A DNA stretch of 64,000 bases. Origin: Imbricaverruca yamaguchii (taxonomy: Eukaryota; Arthropoda; Thecostraca; Neoverrucidae). The DNA lies in the NCBI GenBank assembly GCA_034440575.1, contig JAOTOL010001454.1:747001-811000 (forward strand). The letters are read 5' to 3'. Each line of letters starts with the position of its first letter. Within the stretch, counting starts at the first letter, position 1. The position numbers were made by a program, and so were the translations under genes. Below, piece after piece: positions 1 to 24,739 of this stretch. Under the pieces are notes generated by a model that saw only the letters and a list, made by a program, of their open reading frames with translations, did not search any database and was not told the DNA's origin.

Positions 1-310
1 CCATGAAATCTGATACAAACAGGTCTGAGCAGGGTGTTCGTGATCTGCATCCACCACTGCGTCGCATATCAGCTTCCCACGGGGCGACGGCCGGTTCCCG
101 ACGTCTGGAAAGCTAACAATGCGCGCACACAGGAAAAGCGTATTCAACGACACATCCTGCCATCTAGTGAGAAATATTGTTATCTATACTTCAACGTTCA
201 ATCGCATGACATTCATTCAATACCTGTTGCTATAATACCTAGACCGCGCTGCTGCCTAGCGATGGCTATCTGAAATGATGCTTCTATAAAATTATGTAGT
301 TCTTGAATCT

Positions 311-650
311 GTGGAGGTTATGACCGCTTCGGAGTTGTGGAGGTTATGACCGTTTCGTACTTGTGGAGGGATTACGACCTATGGGAGTACCTATGGGGAT
401 TACGACCTGTGGAGGCTATGACCTGTGGAGGTTATGACCGGCGAAGGTTATGAACGCTGCGGGCTTGTGGGGGTCATGACCTGTGGAGGTTATGACCGCT
501 TCGGAGTTATGGAGGTTATGACCTGTGGTGGTTATGCACGCTGCGGACTTGTGGAGGTTATAACCTGTGGAGGTTACGACCACTGCGATGTGTTGAATTT
601 GTGGAGGTTGTGAGCTGTGGAGGTTATGACCTGTGGAGGTTATGATACGT
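311..650 (+). repeat. Minisatellite, TGTGGAGGTTATGACC unit
   Basis: Irregular 16-33-bp repeats of TGTGGAGGTTATGACC with CGCTTCGGAGT-type spacers. Non-coding. Bases 1-310 hold nothing recognisable. Confidence 0.85.
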
Positions 651-1382
651 CTCCGGCCTGCAACTTGCAAGACAGGTAGTTGAGGGGAGCTAAATTGACC
701 AGAGATCCGCCTTACACGCGTCTACACATCCGCTGAGGGGGTCGATGAGGTGAGGCCTCTGACATACCTTTACCAGGAGACTCGCTTGGCCTCGCGCACA
801 ATCCGACGGACGGAGGCCCTAGCTTTTCTAAAGGCGATCATGTAGGTCGTTGAGCTCCGGCGGTCGAAAGCTCGGAAAGCCCGATTCCTGGCACGAATGG
901 CGTCCCGGCACTCCTGGGTCCACCACGGGAATGGGGCACGACGGGGCGTCCTAAATGTCACTACGGAACACACGTAGTGGCCGCCTTGAGGACCGCCGCT
1001 GTAAATGTAGCCACGGAAGTGGGGAGTCGTGGTCGGGAGTGAACTTCGTCTCTAATTGCGCCTCAAAATCTCCCCAGTCGGCCTTTCTGAGGTTCCACTT
1101 CCGAGGCCTTATGCCAAGGACAGTCCGCCCGGCTCGGTAATTCAACCACACAGGGAAGTGGTTGCTTCCCAGCGGGTCGTTGTCGACAGACCAGGTAAAA
1201 TGTTCGACTAGTTACGGAGAACAGAGGTTCAGGTCTAAAACCGACATTCCCCCGGAGGGTGAGGTAGAGTACGTGGGTGAGCCTGTATTTAAAACAAATA
1301 ATGACTCGGCACGGATAAAACGTTCAGGAGACTTCCCCGCGGATTGATCGTGTGACATCCCCAAGCTGTGTGATGGCAGTTA

Positions 1383-1558
1383 TTGTTCATTGGGTGATTC
1401 ACGACTCACTTTATGCACATCCACTGCTAATGACGACGCCCACACTGTTTCGCCGGTGGGCCGCGGGATTGTGAAATGTCCGGAGCGGTACAAGTGTCGA
1501 CCAGGGGACCTTTGGTACCAAGAACCCAATACCTTAACTACTCGGCTACCCCCGCTCC
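1383..1558 (-). mobile_element. tRNA-derived SINE, Leu/Ser-like head, full length
   Basis: 176 bp flanked by the perfect 14-bp duplication TGTGATGGCAGTTA (1369-1382 and 1559-1572). The minus strand starts with a tRNA-like head and B box, then a body shared with copies at 28100-28276 and 42442-42566, and a CACCCAATGAACA tail. It is inserted into the LINE endonuclease. Confidence 0.85.
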
Positions 1559-1572
1559 TGTGATGGCAGTTA

Positions 1573-1910
1573 AAATCCCAGAGAAGTAGGACTGGAGGAG
1601 GGAGCCCTAGCATTAGAAGTCCCAGTTTTACCGTGAAGAGAGGAAGCCCAGGAGGCAGGTACAGTGAGCACAATGTTATTGGTCGATTAGCGAAGCTCAC
1701 ACGAGCGGCAGCCGCCTGCAGTGATGTGTTCAGGGTTACCTGATGAGCAGGTACACCATGGTGCACCGCCAGCATGGTTCTACCATGAGCCACTGCGTCA
1801 GCCGGTACATTTTTGCGGTAAACGGAGTACCCATTTAGTGAGTAGAAGGCTCCAGGCGATAGCATTGTCTCCTGTGGACATGACTGCAGGGTTTCACTGG
1901 GATAAAACAT
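1573..1910 (-). pseudogene. LINE AP-endonuclease fragment
   Basis: Encodes an exonuclease-endonuclease-phosphatase domain remnant: QETML, GYSVYRKN, SLQAAAARV, LCSLYLPPG, DFNCHH. The catalytic GDFN reads WDFN, and the domain is interrupted by a SINE. Confidence 0.75.
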
Positions 1911-2818
1911 ACTAAAGGTCGGTAAAATTGGCTCTGAGACCGCGTATGTTCTATTGTAAAACTAAAACTAAAGACGGCATTTCGGTTGTTGACTAGCTTT
2001 GTGTGTATATATATATCCAAAATTAGTTTCAGCGACTACCGCCTGCATTGTGCTTCGAGTTGGGGCTCGAATACGCACCAAGCGAGTATGTCCTTTGACG
2101 TGATCGCGATGTACCCCCGTCAGGGGGTGACGCCGTGCAGGGCAACATGCACTTCTCAGCGCGCACTAGACTGCCCGGCCCTGTCACCGGTAGAGTGTTT
2201 AACCGAGGCGGCGGTGGTGACGGACCCATCGATCCAGGCGGCCCAGTCTGACCCTCAACTCGCCTGCGTGGCGAAGGTGTAGCCGCCGAAGGCGGAGGGG
2301 TCACTGCAGGCTGCTGGCCCACAAGTTCCGGGCTCGAAGAGACGGGTGGCCCACGGGCCCCCAAGTCCGGGGCTCCAGAGCGCACCACAACTCGTGGGAT
2401 GCTTGGATCAGCCGCCAGGGGGTCTCCAGATGGCTGGGGGAGAGAGCGGGTGGAGGGCTTACATGTTGAAGTTGGGCACGACGTTGTGGTGCTGGAGGTA
2501 GGCGATGGTATGTGCACCGGTGTCTGCAGGACGCTTCCTCCGCTGTGCTTCACGCCACTCACCCTCCTGCCCCAGGGCGCTGTGGCGAGTGAAGCAACAC
2601 TCAGTGGAGCCATCTCTTTTCCGGGACTGCGGAAGCCTGCTCAAGAAGCGCTCCTCGTCTATCGTCTGGCTTCACGTCACCGGCTCCCAGGGAGCGAGAT
2701 GATGCCGTTCGCTCTATTGGCGAGGGGACAGGGAGACAAAATTTCCGGAGAAGAGTGTTCGGTTGGTCCATGAGGCCACTGGTTTGGATGTCAGTGTGTT
2801 GCGGAGTTGACATAGAGT

Positions 2819-3160
2819 TTAGAACTTTTCCTGCGTATTATATTTTCTGGTGCACTTGGTCATAAATCTCTGGTTTCTCGAAATGTCACCATTCGAGTGT
2901 GCTTTATTGATGATTTCCTTTTCATTCAGGTAACATGGACATGTTCGGTCGTGTGAAGCGTGGGGATCTTGTCCCCTGCCACAGTTCGTGCAAAATGTCG
3001 TCTCCGAGGTGCAACACTCACTAGCACGGTCATAGGAGGCACGTCTGCCAAATGCAGGACGGTTTCTACAACACTGGTTCATGTGACCAAATCCCTGACA
3101 CTTAAAACATCTCATCGGATTAGCCAGAAAGACTCTGACCTTGACTCGGACGTAGCCCAC
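2819..3160 (-). pseudogene. LINE Gag zinc-knuckle fragment
   Basis: Open stretch with VRVKVRVFLANPMRCFKCQG, FGHMNQCCR, CTNCGRGQDPHASHDRTC and NEKEI, two or more CCHC-type knuckles typical of ORF1 of Jockey-clade elements. Part of the decayed element above. Confidence 0.78.
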
Positions 3161-3859
3161 CCTGATTTCAGGGGGAGATCTGTGGTGCTGAATTATTAAA
3201 ACTATTTTTGCTGGCCCCTACGAGAGGGACCAGGAGTGTTTTTGGTTAGTGGATGCCATGTGTTGTACATTTTGTTTCGGCTCCTCGGGCGCCCACCACA
3301 GGGGGGGGGGGGCTACTGGGGGGACGCCTGTGCCCCGAGGGGGACCGTGTACCCCGATACAACTGAGCTGGTGTGTAGGAGTGGGGAAGTTGTCCTACCT
3401 GCTCATCAAAGGGATAGTTGGTGTTGTAGGGCCTGGTGAAGGACATGGACGTTGAGATGAGATGGACATTGGAATGGGAGCGTCTTGATGGAAGGACGAG
3501 TGAGGCACTCTTCGTCTCACATCTCCTCGGCTTCCTTGTTGTCTGGCCGCCGGATCTTTGAGGCACGCAATCTCCTCACCATGAAAAAGTGATGCCTCGT
3601 CGGGGGAGTGTGAATGCATGAGCGATTGTCATGAAGGTTTTCTACGACCTTTAACATAAACATTTCCGGGCTAAGTGCATCCTTCCGGGTGTCGGAGTGT
3701 CCTGTCTATTGATTGGTGAATCAATTCACGGGGAACGGAAAGTGGGTCAGTCCTTTTAATGTTGTGCATTTGCATACTGCTCCACTCTGCTAGCTCCCGT
3801 GATTGCACGCAAGGGGGGGGGTATTGCCACTGCCGCCCAGAACAGCGGGAGCGTACGAT

Positions 3860-3995
3860 GGTATGTGTCTATACCTCTGGCACTTGAAGCATCTCATGGG
3901 GTTAGGCACGAAAACACGAACCTTTACACGTGCGTAGCCCACTCGTACTTCTGACGGTAAATCTATTGTTAAAAGTAAAATGACATTATTGCAAT
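3860..3995 (-). pseudogene. Second Gag fragment of the same LINE family
   Basis: Minus-strand reading gives GYARVKVRVFVPNPMRCFKC Q, homologous to the Gag block at about 3100, so two copies of this ORF1 segment lie within 1 kb. No further coding is readable. Confidence 0.6.
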
Positions 3996-4235
3996 TGTCT
4001 CTGTATCCCTTTTCGTCTTCATTTTCCTCGCTTCAGTTACTCAGAATTTGGATAAAACGTCCACGACCTAGTCCTCTGGTACTGTCCTGATAAAACTGAG
4101 CGGACGGGCGGGCCAGGCGAAGCTGCCCGACCTGCCTGTGACACGGGGATGGTTGGTGCTTCATGGTCGGGTATGGAGCACATAGCCAGGGACGTTGACA
4201 GTGAACGGACAATGAGATGGGGAAGGAAGGGATCC

Positions 4236-4350
4236 ACAGCCAGGGTCCGCGTGCTTGCCAAGCACGTCACCATCCGAAGCCGAAGCCCTCCCGGAGCTAG
4301 GGTCCGCGTGCTTGCCAAGCACGCCACCAGCCGAGGCTGGCGCCCTTGCG
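4236..4350 (+). repeat. Two-copy 57-bp tandem duplication
   Basis: GGGTCCGCGTGCTTGCCAAG occurs at 4243 and 4300 with similar flanks. Bases 4351-5100 show nothing else recognisable. Confidence 0.7.
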
Positions 4351-5104
4351 GGGAAATTAAGCGACGAAGCCACCATATAAAATGGAACACTACCGTATTG
4401 GAGATCAATATGGAATCGCAGCATGTTTTTTTCCGCACGCCTTATTTACTTGCCTACTTCAAGCAACTGCAACGTCCATCATATGATAAAGGGTACTACA
4501 AACGCATTCATCGCTATCAGAACACAATTTTGTGTCGCGACATCATGATTGAAACGCAGCACGCATCTACCTTGTCATTCCTCCCTTCCTCAGGTCATGT
4601 GGCAGACGATTCAACTTGGTGGGAATTCCATGTCACCTAAATTATCGGACATGTGAGCGCGCACGGGCTCAAACAAAACTACTCTTGCTTAGAGACATCT
4701 TGATATATCGTTCAACACAATGAAGATAAATGAGTATGGTGTCCATTGTATTCGTTTCGAGAAATACTTAACTTTCAATTTGTGATGCTATTCTATCTCT
4801 ACGTTGTACTGCCAAGCTGTCGATCTATTTTAATGCGAATATGAAAGTAAGCCGAAAGTTTGAATTTTCTGCCTAGATCTCCTCCTACCTATAACTGTAT
4901 TAGTTTGAACAAAACGTCTTTGAAATCAGTGGTAGAAACACGTTATGTGATCGTCACCCAGACGAAGATGGTCATCACATTCCCTTGAAGTCGCATGCCT
5001 GTTGGTGGCTATACGACCAAGGCTGCTTTTGATGATAGGCGTCATGACGATGACGATGCCCAACTGATAACACGTAATCCCCTCACAGCCCGCCTGCCAG
5101 TACC

Positions 5105-5660
5105 TCACGTGTCTGGAGGGCGTGCGGTCACGATCTCCTCAGCCACAGAAGATCCTTCCACGCAGACACGTGACACTCACACAGCCTGCCAGCCGTCCAG
5201 AGGGCGTGCGGTCACGATCTCCTCAGCCGCAGAAGATCCTCCCACACTGACACGTGACACTCACACAGCCTGCCAGCCGTCCAGAGGGCGTGCGGTCACG
5301 ATCTCCTCAGCCGCAGAATATCCTCCCACACTGACACGTGACACTCACACAGCCTGCCAGCCGTCCATCCAGAGGGCGTGCGGTCACGATCTCATCAGCC
5401 GCAGAATATCCTCCCACACTGACACGTGACACTCACACAGCCTGCCAGCCGTCCATCCAGAGGGCGTGCGGTCACGATCTCATCAGCCGCAGAATATCCT
5501 CCCACACTGACACGTGACACTCACACAGCCTGCCAGCCGTCCAGAGGGCGTGCGGTCACGATCTCATCAGCCGCAGAATATCCTCCCACACTGACACGTG
5601 ACACTCACACAGCCTGCCAGCCGTCCAGAGGGCGTGCGGTCACGATCGTGTCAGCCGCAG
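5105..5660 (+). repeat. 84-88-bp minisatellite
   Basis: About 6.5 copies containing AGAGGGCGTGCGGTCACGAT and CTGACACGTGACACTCACAC. Some units carry an extra 4 bp. The open frame follows from 84 being a multiple of three. Confidence 0.9.
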
Positions 5661-6760
5661 AATTTCACGCTGTAAGCCTGACGACATGAGAGGTCATTAG
5701 CCATCGTGATTTGTCGATGTCGCTATAGGACAAAGCACGCAATCCAAACGGTCTGAATAATCGTCTTTAGATCACAAAACAGCATAGCCGCCGCCAACGT
5801 CCTCTCAGCAATCGGAAGCTATCCGTATTCACAGATGGAGGTATACCGTTCGACGGGCAACCTCGAGAAGAACCGACAGCAATGGATAGTATCGACGTTC
5901 TAAGCAAAGAACTTCATCTGTTGATGCCATGGGTGACATCACAAGTCAGTGAAAAGAAAAAAATAATCGGTGCTGCACATGTCGGGAAGGATTTCGCGAT
6001 AACCATAGAGCAATGTTTTAATATCGTGACACGTTGCCCTCTTGTACAGGAAAACATAAAATATTAGACGACGGGGTTTGTTGTGATGATTATCAACTTA
6101 CGCGAACCTTTCCCATGCCTTCATATCTTAGAGAACACATTTAAATTTAAAAACAAACAAGGGTGTATCCATCCAGAGTATTGGAACTGGGGCACGTCCC
6201 CCTCCCCGTGGAAGGTGGCATTCCTTCAGCCGGGAAAAGGCGTTCTCTTAAAAGAAAAAGCCCCATTCGGGAAGTACCGAGTGCACCCCTCCTGGAATTT
6301 CCCAGCCAGAAGCGCCTCTCTAGCTACTTGCGCAGTGGCGCTCCTCCAAAGAAATGAAGTCCCTTCAGACAAGTGCACCCCCATGATAATCCCTGGATCC
6401 GCCCTGCTCTACAAGTTCTTTCATGTTTGTGAATTCCGGCTGGTTATAAAATCGTGCAATTTGGCAACTATGTTAAATCATTAAGAAGCGGAAAACTTGA
6501 AGAAAAATGTTCGTATAGTTTATACGTCCGGAACAGCAAGGTGACAGTGGAAATTAAAAGCCAGCAATGGGAGTATTGTCCGAATAGGTCATGACGGATT
6601 CCTTGGGGAGCTACTAGCCAAGCAAGATATGAGTGCCTGCTATCACAATAGCTGCAATTAAAAAGAGATTTGCTCCTCCTATTAAAATATTGCATTCAAT
6701 CATTGTGCACACGCCGGGGTTTCGAGATATCAGAAACTATTTAGATTTCTCAACTCTCTA
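5661..6760. other. Stretch with no recognised gene
   Basis: Unique-looking sequence. 6180-6400 has short GC-rich words (GTGCACCCCTCCTGGAATTT, GGAAGGTGGCATTCCTTC) resembling the 29400-29780 repeat, nothing more. Confidence 0.4.
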
Positions 6761-7620
6761 TTACCGTAAGGCAAACCACGTCGAATAACACCAAGTTGAT
6801 GCAAATTGAAGTCATAGGGGAGGAAACATGAGGATTAAAAAAAAATCGAATTACCATTTGACCTTGAGGATCAACCTCGACATATCTTGGTTTGGAATGT
6901 TACTTGGGGGGTTGACCACGGGCAAGGTCACGTGATACCACAATTGGGTACCCTTGGGAGAATACGAAGAAAGGCAGGCGACCAAAGAACTTTGACCTTG
7001 CTCGACCTTTGACCTCGAAAATTAATTCGATATTCTAAACAGTCTAATAGGGTACCTTACGGCACGTCGAATAACACGCACCTGGAATGACCCTGGAAAT
7101 TGAAGCCATATCGATGAAGCGCGAGGACTTTACAAAATGCAAACTAACCCTTAAACCTGAGGATCGACATGTTCCGGTTTGAAATGGCTAGTTAGTTATT
7201 GTAGTCTATGGGCACATGGACTGCATAAATCATATAGCGCCCATTCGGTTTGAAATGTTACTCCGGGGTTTACCACGGGCTATCCGCTTGATACCAGATT
7301 TGCGTGAGTTTCGGCAAAACCGAAAAATGTGCGGAGACCGGAAAATAAGTTTTGATTTTAACCTATAAAATTGGCCTGATTTCTGTAGGTTTTTACTGGA
7401 GTATCTCACGGCACGTGCAATGACCAAAGGCACACCCAAGCGCCCCCCGTTACCTTAGCACCAATAAATACACTACATCAAACGATAAATTTTGACATTC
7501 TCACGTTCCAAAACCATGAGTTTTCGGCACGCTTCGCGCACCGGAAACTTCCCTTTTTATAACATCTTTTCTTGATGCCGCCCCATATAAAAATTCTGGC
7601 TTCGCAATTGAATGACACCA
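6760..7620. repeat. Decayed GACCT-rich dispersed repeat
   Basis: Contains reiterated words such as CACGTCGAATAACAC, GGAAATTGAAG, TTGACCTTGAGGATC and CGGCACGCTTCGCGCACC. Related word sets recur at 21480-22620, 36550-36720 and 58790-58960. No coding potential seen. Confidence 0.45.
7205..7244 (-). mobile_element. Hairpin unit copy, decayed
   Basis: ATGGGCACATGGACTGC ... ATCATATAGCGCCCAT keeps most of the core. Confidence 0.45.
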
Positions 7621-7755
7621 AGTTTATGGAAATTGTGGTGAGCGGTGGGTGCACCTACATCATAATTAATCCTCCCTCACCTTCCAGAAAAGGCCACCTC
7701 ACCACCGGGTATGGGCTAACTGATGCAACAATCACCCTCTAACCTCTAGAATAGG

Positions 7756-19516
<11,761 letters not shown>

Positions 19517-19555
19517 CTGTATTATAACCGACCGGACGGCCACATGCGGAGGAGA

Positions 19556-19955
<400 letters not shown>

Positions 19956-20019
19956 GGAGAGTTGTCGGGGTGTGGTGCTGTATTGTAACCGACCGGATCA
20001 CTGAGTCGATCACTCCTCA

Positions 20020-20540
20020 CAACTTTATTCAACATCCATCATCATCACGGAAGGCAGAGTAAGGGAACAGCAAGAGCATATCGCCTTTTTGAGAAAACGA
20101 TGGTGGACTGGTAGTTCTTTTATGACCTGGATCAACACTAATCTCATCAGAAAAAGAACTTCGAAATGTCCACGGAGGGCGCCTTTGTCAGGGCCGCCAT
20201 TGTCAGGCTAAAAGGTCTACACCGAACAAAATTCGGCAACACTCCAGTAATCTAAGCATTGAGTGCAACCTACACAGTCCACTTCTCAGAACTGGACAGT
20301 AGACAGATCGACTTTGTGGTCTATCGCAACACTGCTTCCGAACACAATCTACAGAAACAGTGAGAAGCCAGAAGACCGCTCTGAGAAATGAATTGTTGAT
20401 GTTGCACTCAATGCCTAGATTGGCTTTGAGAAAAATCAGACGCTGTCCTATCTGTTGGGCGGCGATCCAACACGGGCTGGTATGACCAGAGCCACAGCCG
20501 CAGTAAAACACGATGTGAACAGCTATGGCTGATCGGAGGG
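20020..20540. other. Stretch with no recognised gene
   Basis: Contains short inverted words (ATTGAGTGCAAC ... GTTGCACTCAAT at 20259 and 20399), suggesting a small palindromic repeat. No coding seen. Confidence 0.4.
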
Positions 20541-20544
20541 AGTG

Positions 20545-21440
20545 GGGCTGGCCTGCCGATCAGACATAACTATCACCCTGACAATGTCAGTCCGAGTGGG
20601 CCCGCCGATCGGACATAACTATCACCCTGACAATGTCAGTCCGAGTGGGCCCGCCGATCGGACATAACTCTCACCCTGACAATGTCAGCCCGAGTGGGCC
20701 TGCCGATCGGGCATAATTATCACCCTAACAATGTCAGTCCCGAATGGGCCTGCCGATCGGGCATAACTATCACCCTGACAATGTCAGCCCGAATGGGCCT
20801 GCCGATCGGGCATAACTATCACCGTAACAATGTCAGTCCCGAATGGGCCTGCCGATCAGACATAACTATCACCCTGACAATGTCAGCCCGAGTGGGCCCG
20901 CCGATCGGACATAACTATCACCCTGACAATGTCAGCCCGAGTGGGCCTGCCGATCAGACATAACTATCACCCTGACAATGTCAGCCCGAATGGGCCTGCC
21001 GATCGGGCATAACTATCACCGTAACAATGTCAGTCCCGAATGGGCCTGCCGATCAGACATAACTATCACCCTGACAATGTCAGCCCGAGTGGGCCTGCCG
21101 ATCGGGCATAACTATCACCCTGACAATGTCAGCCCGAGTGGGCCTGCCGATCAGACATAACTATCACCCTGACAATGTCAGTCCGAGTGGGCCTGCCGAT
21201 CGGGCATACTCTCACCCTGACAATGTCAGCCCGAGTGGGCCCGCCGATCGGACATAACTCTCACCCTGACAATGTCAGCCCGAGTGGGCCTGCCGATCAG
21301 ACATAACTATCACCCTAACAATGTCAGTCCCGAATGGGCCTGCCGATCAGACATAACTATCACCCTGACAATGTCAGGCCTGAATGGGCCTGCCGATCGG
21401 ACATAATTATCACCGTGGCAATGTCAGTCCTGGGTAGGTC
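20545..21440 (+). repeat. 49-50-bp minisatellite
   Basis: About 18 copies containing GGGCCTGCCGATCGGGCATA and CTATCACCCTGACAATGTCA. Confidence 0.93.
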
Positions 21441-21479
21441 TGTCGCTCTACAACCCCCATTCTCGGTTATTAGTACTAC

Positions 21480-22620
21480 GTTATAATTTTTGAATGAAAT
21501 GAATGAAGTGAAGCTGTGATACATTTTTTTCGCGGATTACGATGGAATATGCTACTTCCTCAACACTCGCACGACCGGCGGTCCGCGCCAACTTCGCACG
21601 TCCGGGGGAGGGGGCAGATGTCTGCCCCCCTAATATCTCTAGAACTATGCTGGCTAGCGACAAACGGAAAACGGCGTTGGATAGCTGGTGACAGGCTCTA
21701 TCGAAAGAGTTTCGGTAATTTTTTCTCGCCGAGGTCAATATTCAGGTCGCTGGGTCATCATAGGTCAAATTCGACCTGACCAGGCGGGACTCAGATATTG
21801 ACACATATCTCAGGACCTGTAACATATAGAAACAAACGGCGAACACTATTCGACAGTCCTTAAAATGTGCTACCGATAATAGGCGGTGTGATTTAAGGTC
21901 AGGTCAAACGAAACTATGACCTCAGGTCAAGGTGATGAAGTAACCTAGGGAGGACATGTAATGTATCAATCGACACGTCTTGGTGATACAAGCACGATGA
22001 CGGTAATTTCAGCCTTCTAGCTCAATGTAGTGCGCAGAAATGTGCCAGTTATCTCAGGTGACCTTGGTGAGGTCACTGAGCAAAAATGTCAGCGGTAGCA
22101 TTGAGCATAGTTTCAAACTACAAGCCACAACCGTTGTGATGTCATTCCGAGAGCAAATATGTAACCAGGAAACATTTGTATATTTTACCATAGCCCTGTA
22201 ATGTGGGAAGCCATGGCCGCGACCTGACCTCAGGTCAAAGCTACGAGAAAAAAAAGATGTATGATATGGTCCCTGATGAGATCATGACGTGTTATAAGTT
22301 TGAAACAAATCGACCAATTATTGTGGAAGTTATGCCACCTAGAACTCCGAGTGTAGTCGGGTCACTTCGCCTGACCTGATGACCTGACCTGAGATGGCCA
22401 GGGTGAAAAATGTATGAGGATATGCGAAAAAGACCAATGAGCAGCTATGCGAGGTTTGGCCTTGCTAACCCGATTAGTTTAGCGGCAAATCAGGAAAACC
22501 GCAGGGGGCAGATATCTGCCCCCCCCCTCCCCCAGAACGTGCGCGTGTTAACACTTGATCCAAGCCCTTCCAAAAAACGTATCGAGATCTTACTTCTTGA
22601 TGTGCATTGCTGAGGTCTTC
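21480..22620. mobile_element. Inverted-repeat element with GACCT-rich interior
   Basis: Ends carry inverted copies around a GC-rich palindrome (GGGGGCAGATGTCTGCCCCC at 21610-21629 and GGGGGCAGATATCTGCCCCC at 22504-22523) with matching flanks. The interior is dense in GACCT/AGGTC words and has no coding capacity. Probably a decayed non-autonomous DNA transposon. Confidence 0.55.
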
Positions 22621-22798
22621 ATGCCTCGTTTCAACGCTACGTCGCTTATATGTGTATCCTGATTATGCCCACCACAACGCACTATGATACGCGAATATCT
22701 CGTAGCGTGATTCCAGATAAAGGGATTATCTGGGACGTGGTTTTACAATATCATAGCATAGGTATTAGATGGGTCTAATCTATACATAGGTCCATCCA

Positions 22799-23075
22799 CA
22801 GTGTAAAATAATTGACCATGTGGCCTGGAAATTCACAGTTAATGGAATTGTGCTATTTCATCCTTGTCTTAGGCTTTTACCATTTTGCTACATGTGTGGG
22901 CAGTCATTATACACACGACTGCTAAAAATTTAAAATGCATGTGACGGAAGTGAAGGGCATTCCAATTTTTTAATCCTTAAGTGGCGATCACTTATTTTCT
23001 TCCAATCTTTCACTATTCCCAAGCAACTTATTTCTTCATCCACACAGTTAATGGCGAAGTGATTTTAGGACACTG
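22799..23075 (+). mobile_element. hAT-like MITE, copy 2
   Basis: 277 bp with termini CAGTGT ... ACACTG and a perfect 8-bp duplication TCCATCCA (22791-22798, 23076-23083). CAGTG-type ends and 8-bp TSDs fit the hAT superfamily. Confidence 0.8.
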
Positions 23076-23399
23076 TCCATCCATCAATACATAGCATTTG
23101 CAATTTAAAAAAAGTTGTTGCTCCTAAAGTCCACCCCCGTTTCACTTCACGTGCTAACTACCTGAGCCGAATTTCAGGTTAATCGGATAATATTTAGAGG
23201 TGGCTCCATTTTGGCACTTTTGCTGTTCGTAGATTAATGCAGGCAACCTAGCGATCCCATCCAATCCGCATTAACAGCTAACACCTCTGTACACCTTTAT
23301 ATCAGTAGCCATGCGCCTACATTAATGTTTTTCAACCTGATCAGATACCCTAAGGGTTATAGCAACAAAGTCATCTGAGTGTAGACACAATTACAGCTA

Positions 23400-24120
23400 T
23401 TTACGCGCGCAAGCGCCTCGGCGACTCAGCAGGGAAGAGGCGCTACAGCGTGCGCGCTTCAGCGTGGCGAGCGTGGCTAGGTTTGAGCGCGGATGGTGCT
23501 GGCTGGTTAGTTGTGTGGTAAATCGACACTTTGTGAGAAGTGACATAATCAGAAGTTAGAACGTCGGACTAGAATTAGTAATTTGTAATTACAGGTTCAA
23601 AGAGGGAAAACATCGGAGTCAATCAATGTAACGTTGATCTCCGGACCCAACTATCTACCGGGCAGTACTATCTCGGGTCCGTGAATTTTGTACTCAGCTT
23701 CGCCTTTTGCCAGTGTGTTTTTGTCATCAGGACAAACATGATCTTATCGGCTCGGTAAGATCATGTACTTGGATAATACATACACTACCTGGAGTTTGGG
23801 GGGGGTCCGTGGTTCGATTCTGTCTGTTGACAGCACTTTCCGTGGGCCGGGTCCCTATCAGGAGCTGAAACAAGATAGTGATCGCTGTGCCGCGGGTGAA
23901 CGCTGACCAAGCGGCGCCTGCGGCATTGGGTCACGGACGTGATTCGCCTCCGAATCCGACTCGAGTGAGACGAGCCAGACGAGATCGAGTGTGTGTGGGT
24001 ACTTGTGCTTTGTGCCTTGGATAATTCGTATTGCACTTCACATCTAATAAACTTTTGTATTCCAGTCATTTTTTGTGCTATTTATTGTTATTTTCCACGA
24101 TTAAAGTACGAGCAGCAGGT
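23400..24120 (+). other. Possible LTR or promoter-like GC-rich segment
   Basis: A GC-rich start (GCGCGCAAGCGCCTCGGC), a short palindrome (GATCTTA ... TAAGATC near 23742-23765), a polyadenylation-like AATAAACTTTTGTATTCCA near 24047, and GGGCGCCAATGG at 24123 could be a solo LTR with a primer-binding-site-like end. No TSD or partner was established. Confidence 0.25.
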
Positions 24121-24739
24121 ATGGGCGCCAATGGCTATCCCAAGTTAGGGTAATATTGGATTGGATTGGAGATGCAAAACGGCAAATGCGCGAAGCTTGT
24201 GACCAGCACAAAACCTAGCCCAAGCGATCGCTAAAATAGCACAAGGTTACTCTGCCTTAACATATAAATAGGTAACATTAAGCATAGAACATTCAGTGAT
24301 ACAAAAAAGGCGTCGCGTTGACGGGCAGGGTAGTACACAGCACAGCTATGGGAACAAACGTGCATTCTGGAGCGACATTTAAAAATTGTTCAAATGGTCC
24401 AATTTTTAGCAGGGGAAATAAACATTACAATTCTTTGGCAGGGGAAATTAAAATTAATGAGGTATGTAATAGGGGCACCCTTTAGGAAAACGACATTTAA
24501 AACTTTTTGCACTTTGAACCTCTCTAATGGGTATTTTATAATTACCGTAAATATAGGTATCTCTAAATCCATCCACAACAAACAACCAGAAATGTACTCA
24601 TAAGTGGGTTGAGGAATGCAAATTTAGCCTTAAAAACTTGAAATAATTTAACGTAAATTATTTCCATGGCAAATTCGACATCCTACTGCACTCTCTTCGA
24701 CATCTGACACCTAACGAAAAACCATTATGCTAGCACAGA

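Larger units (their letters stand above)
690..3600 (-). mobile_element. Decayed Jockey-like non-LTR retrotransposon
   Basis: Read on the minus strand, pieces appear in normal order. A Gag end with CCHC knuckles (VRVKVRVFLANPMRCFKCQG, CTNCGRG) is at 2819-3160. A Pro/Ser-rich linker is at 2029-2613. The endonuclease domain is at 1573-1910 (QETMLSPGAFYSLNGYSVYR, SLYLPPGLP, LLLWDFNCHH, where GDFN has become WDFN). The endonuclease-RT linker (PFPWWTQECRDAIRARNRAF) is at 770-1150. Frameshifts and stops separate the pieces and the RT is missing, so it is dead. A SINE splits it at 1383-1558. Element ends were not defined. Confidence 0.8.
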
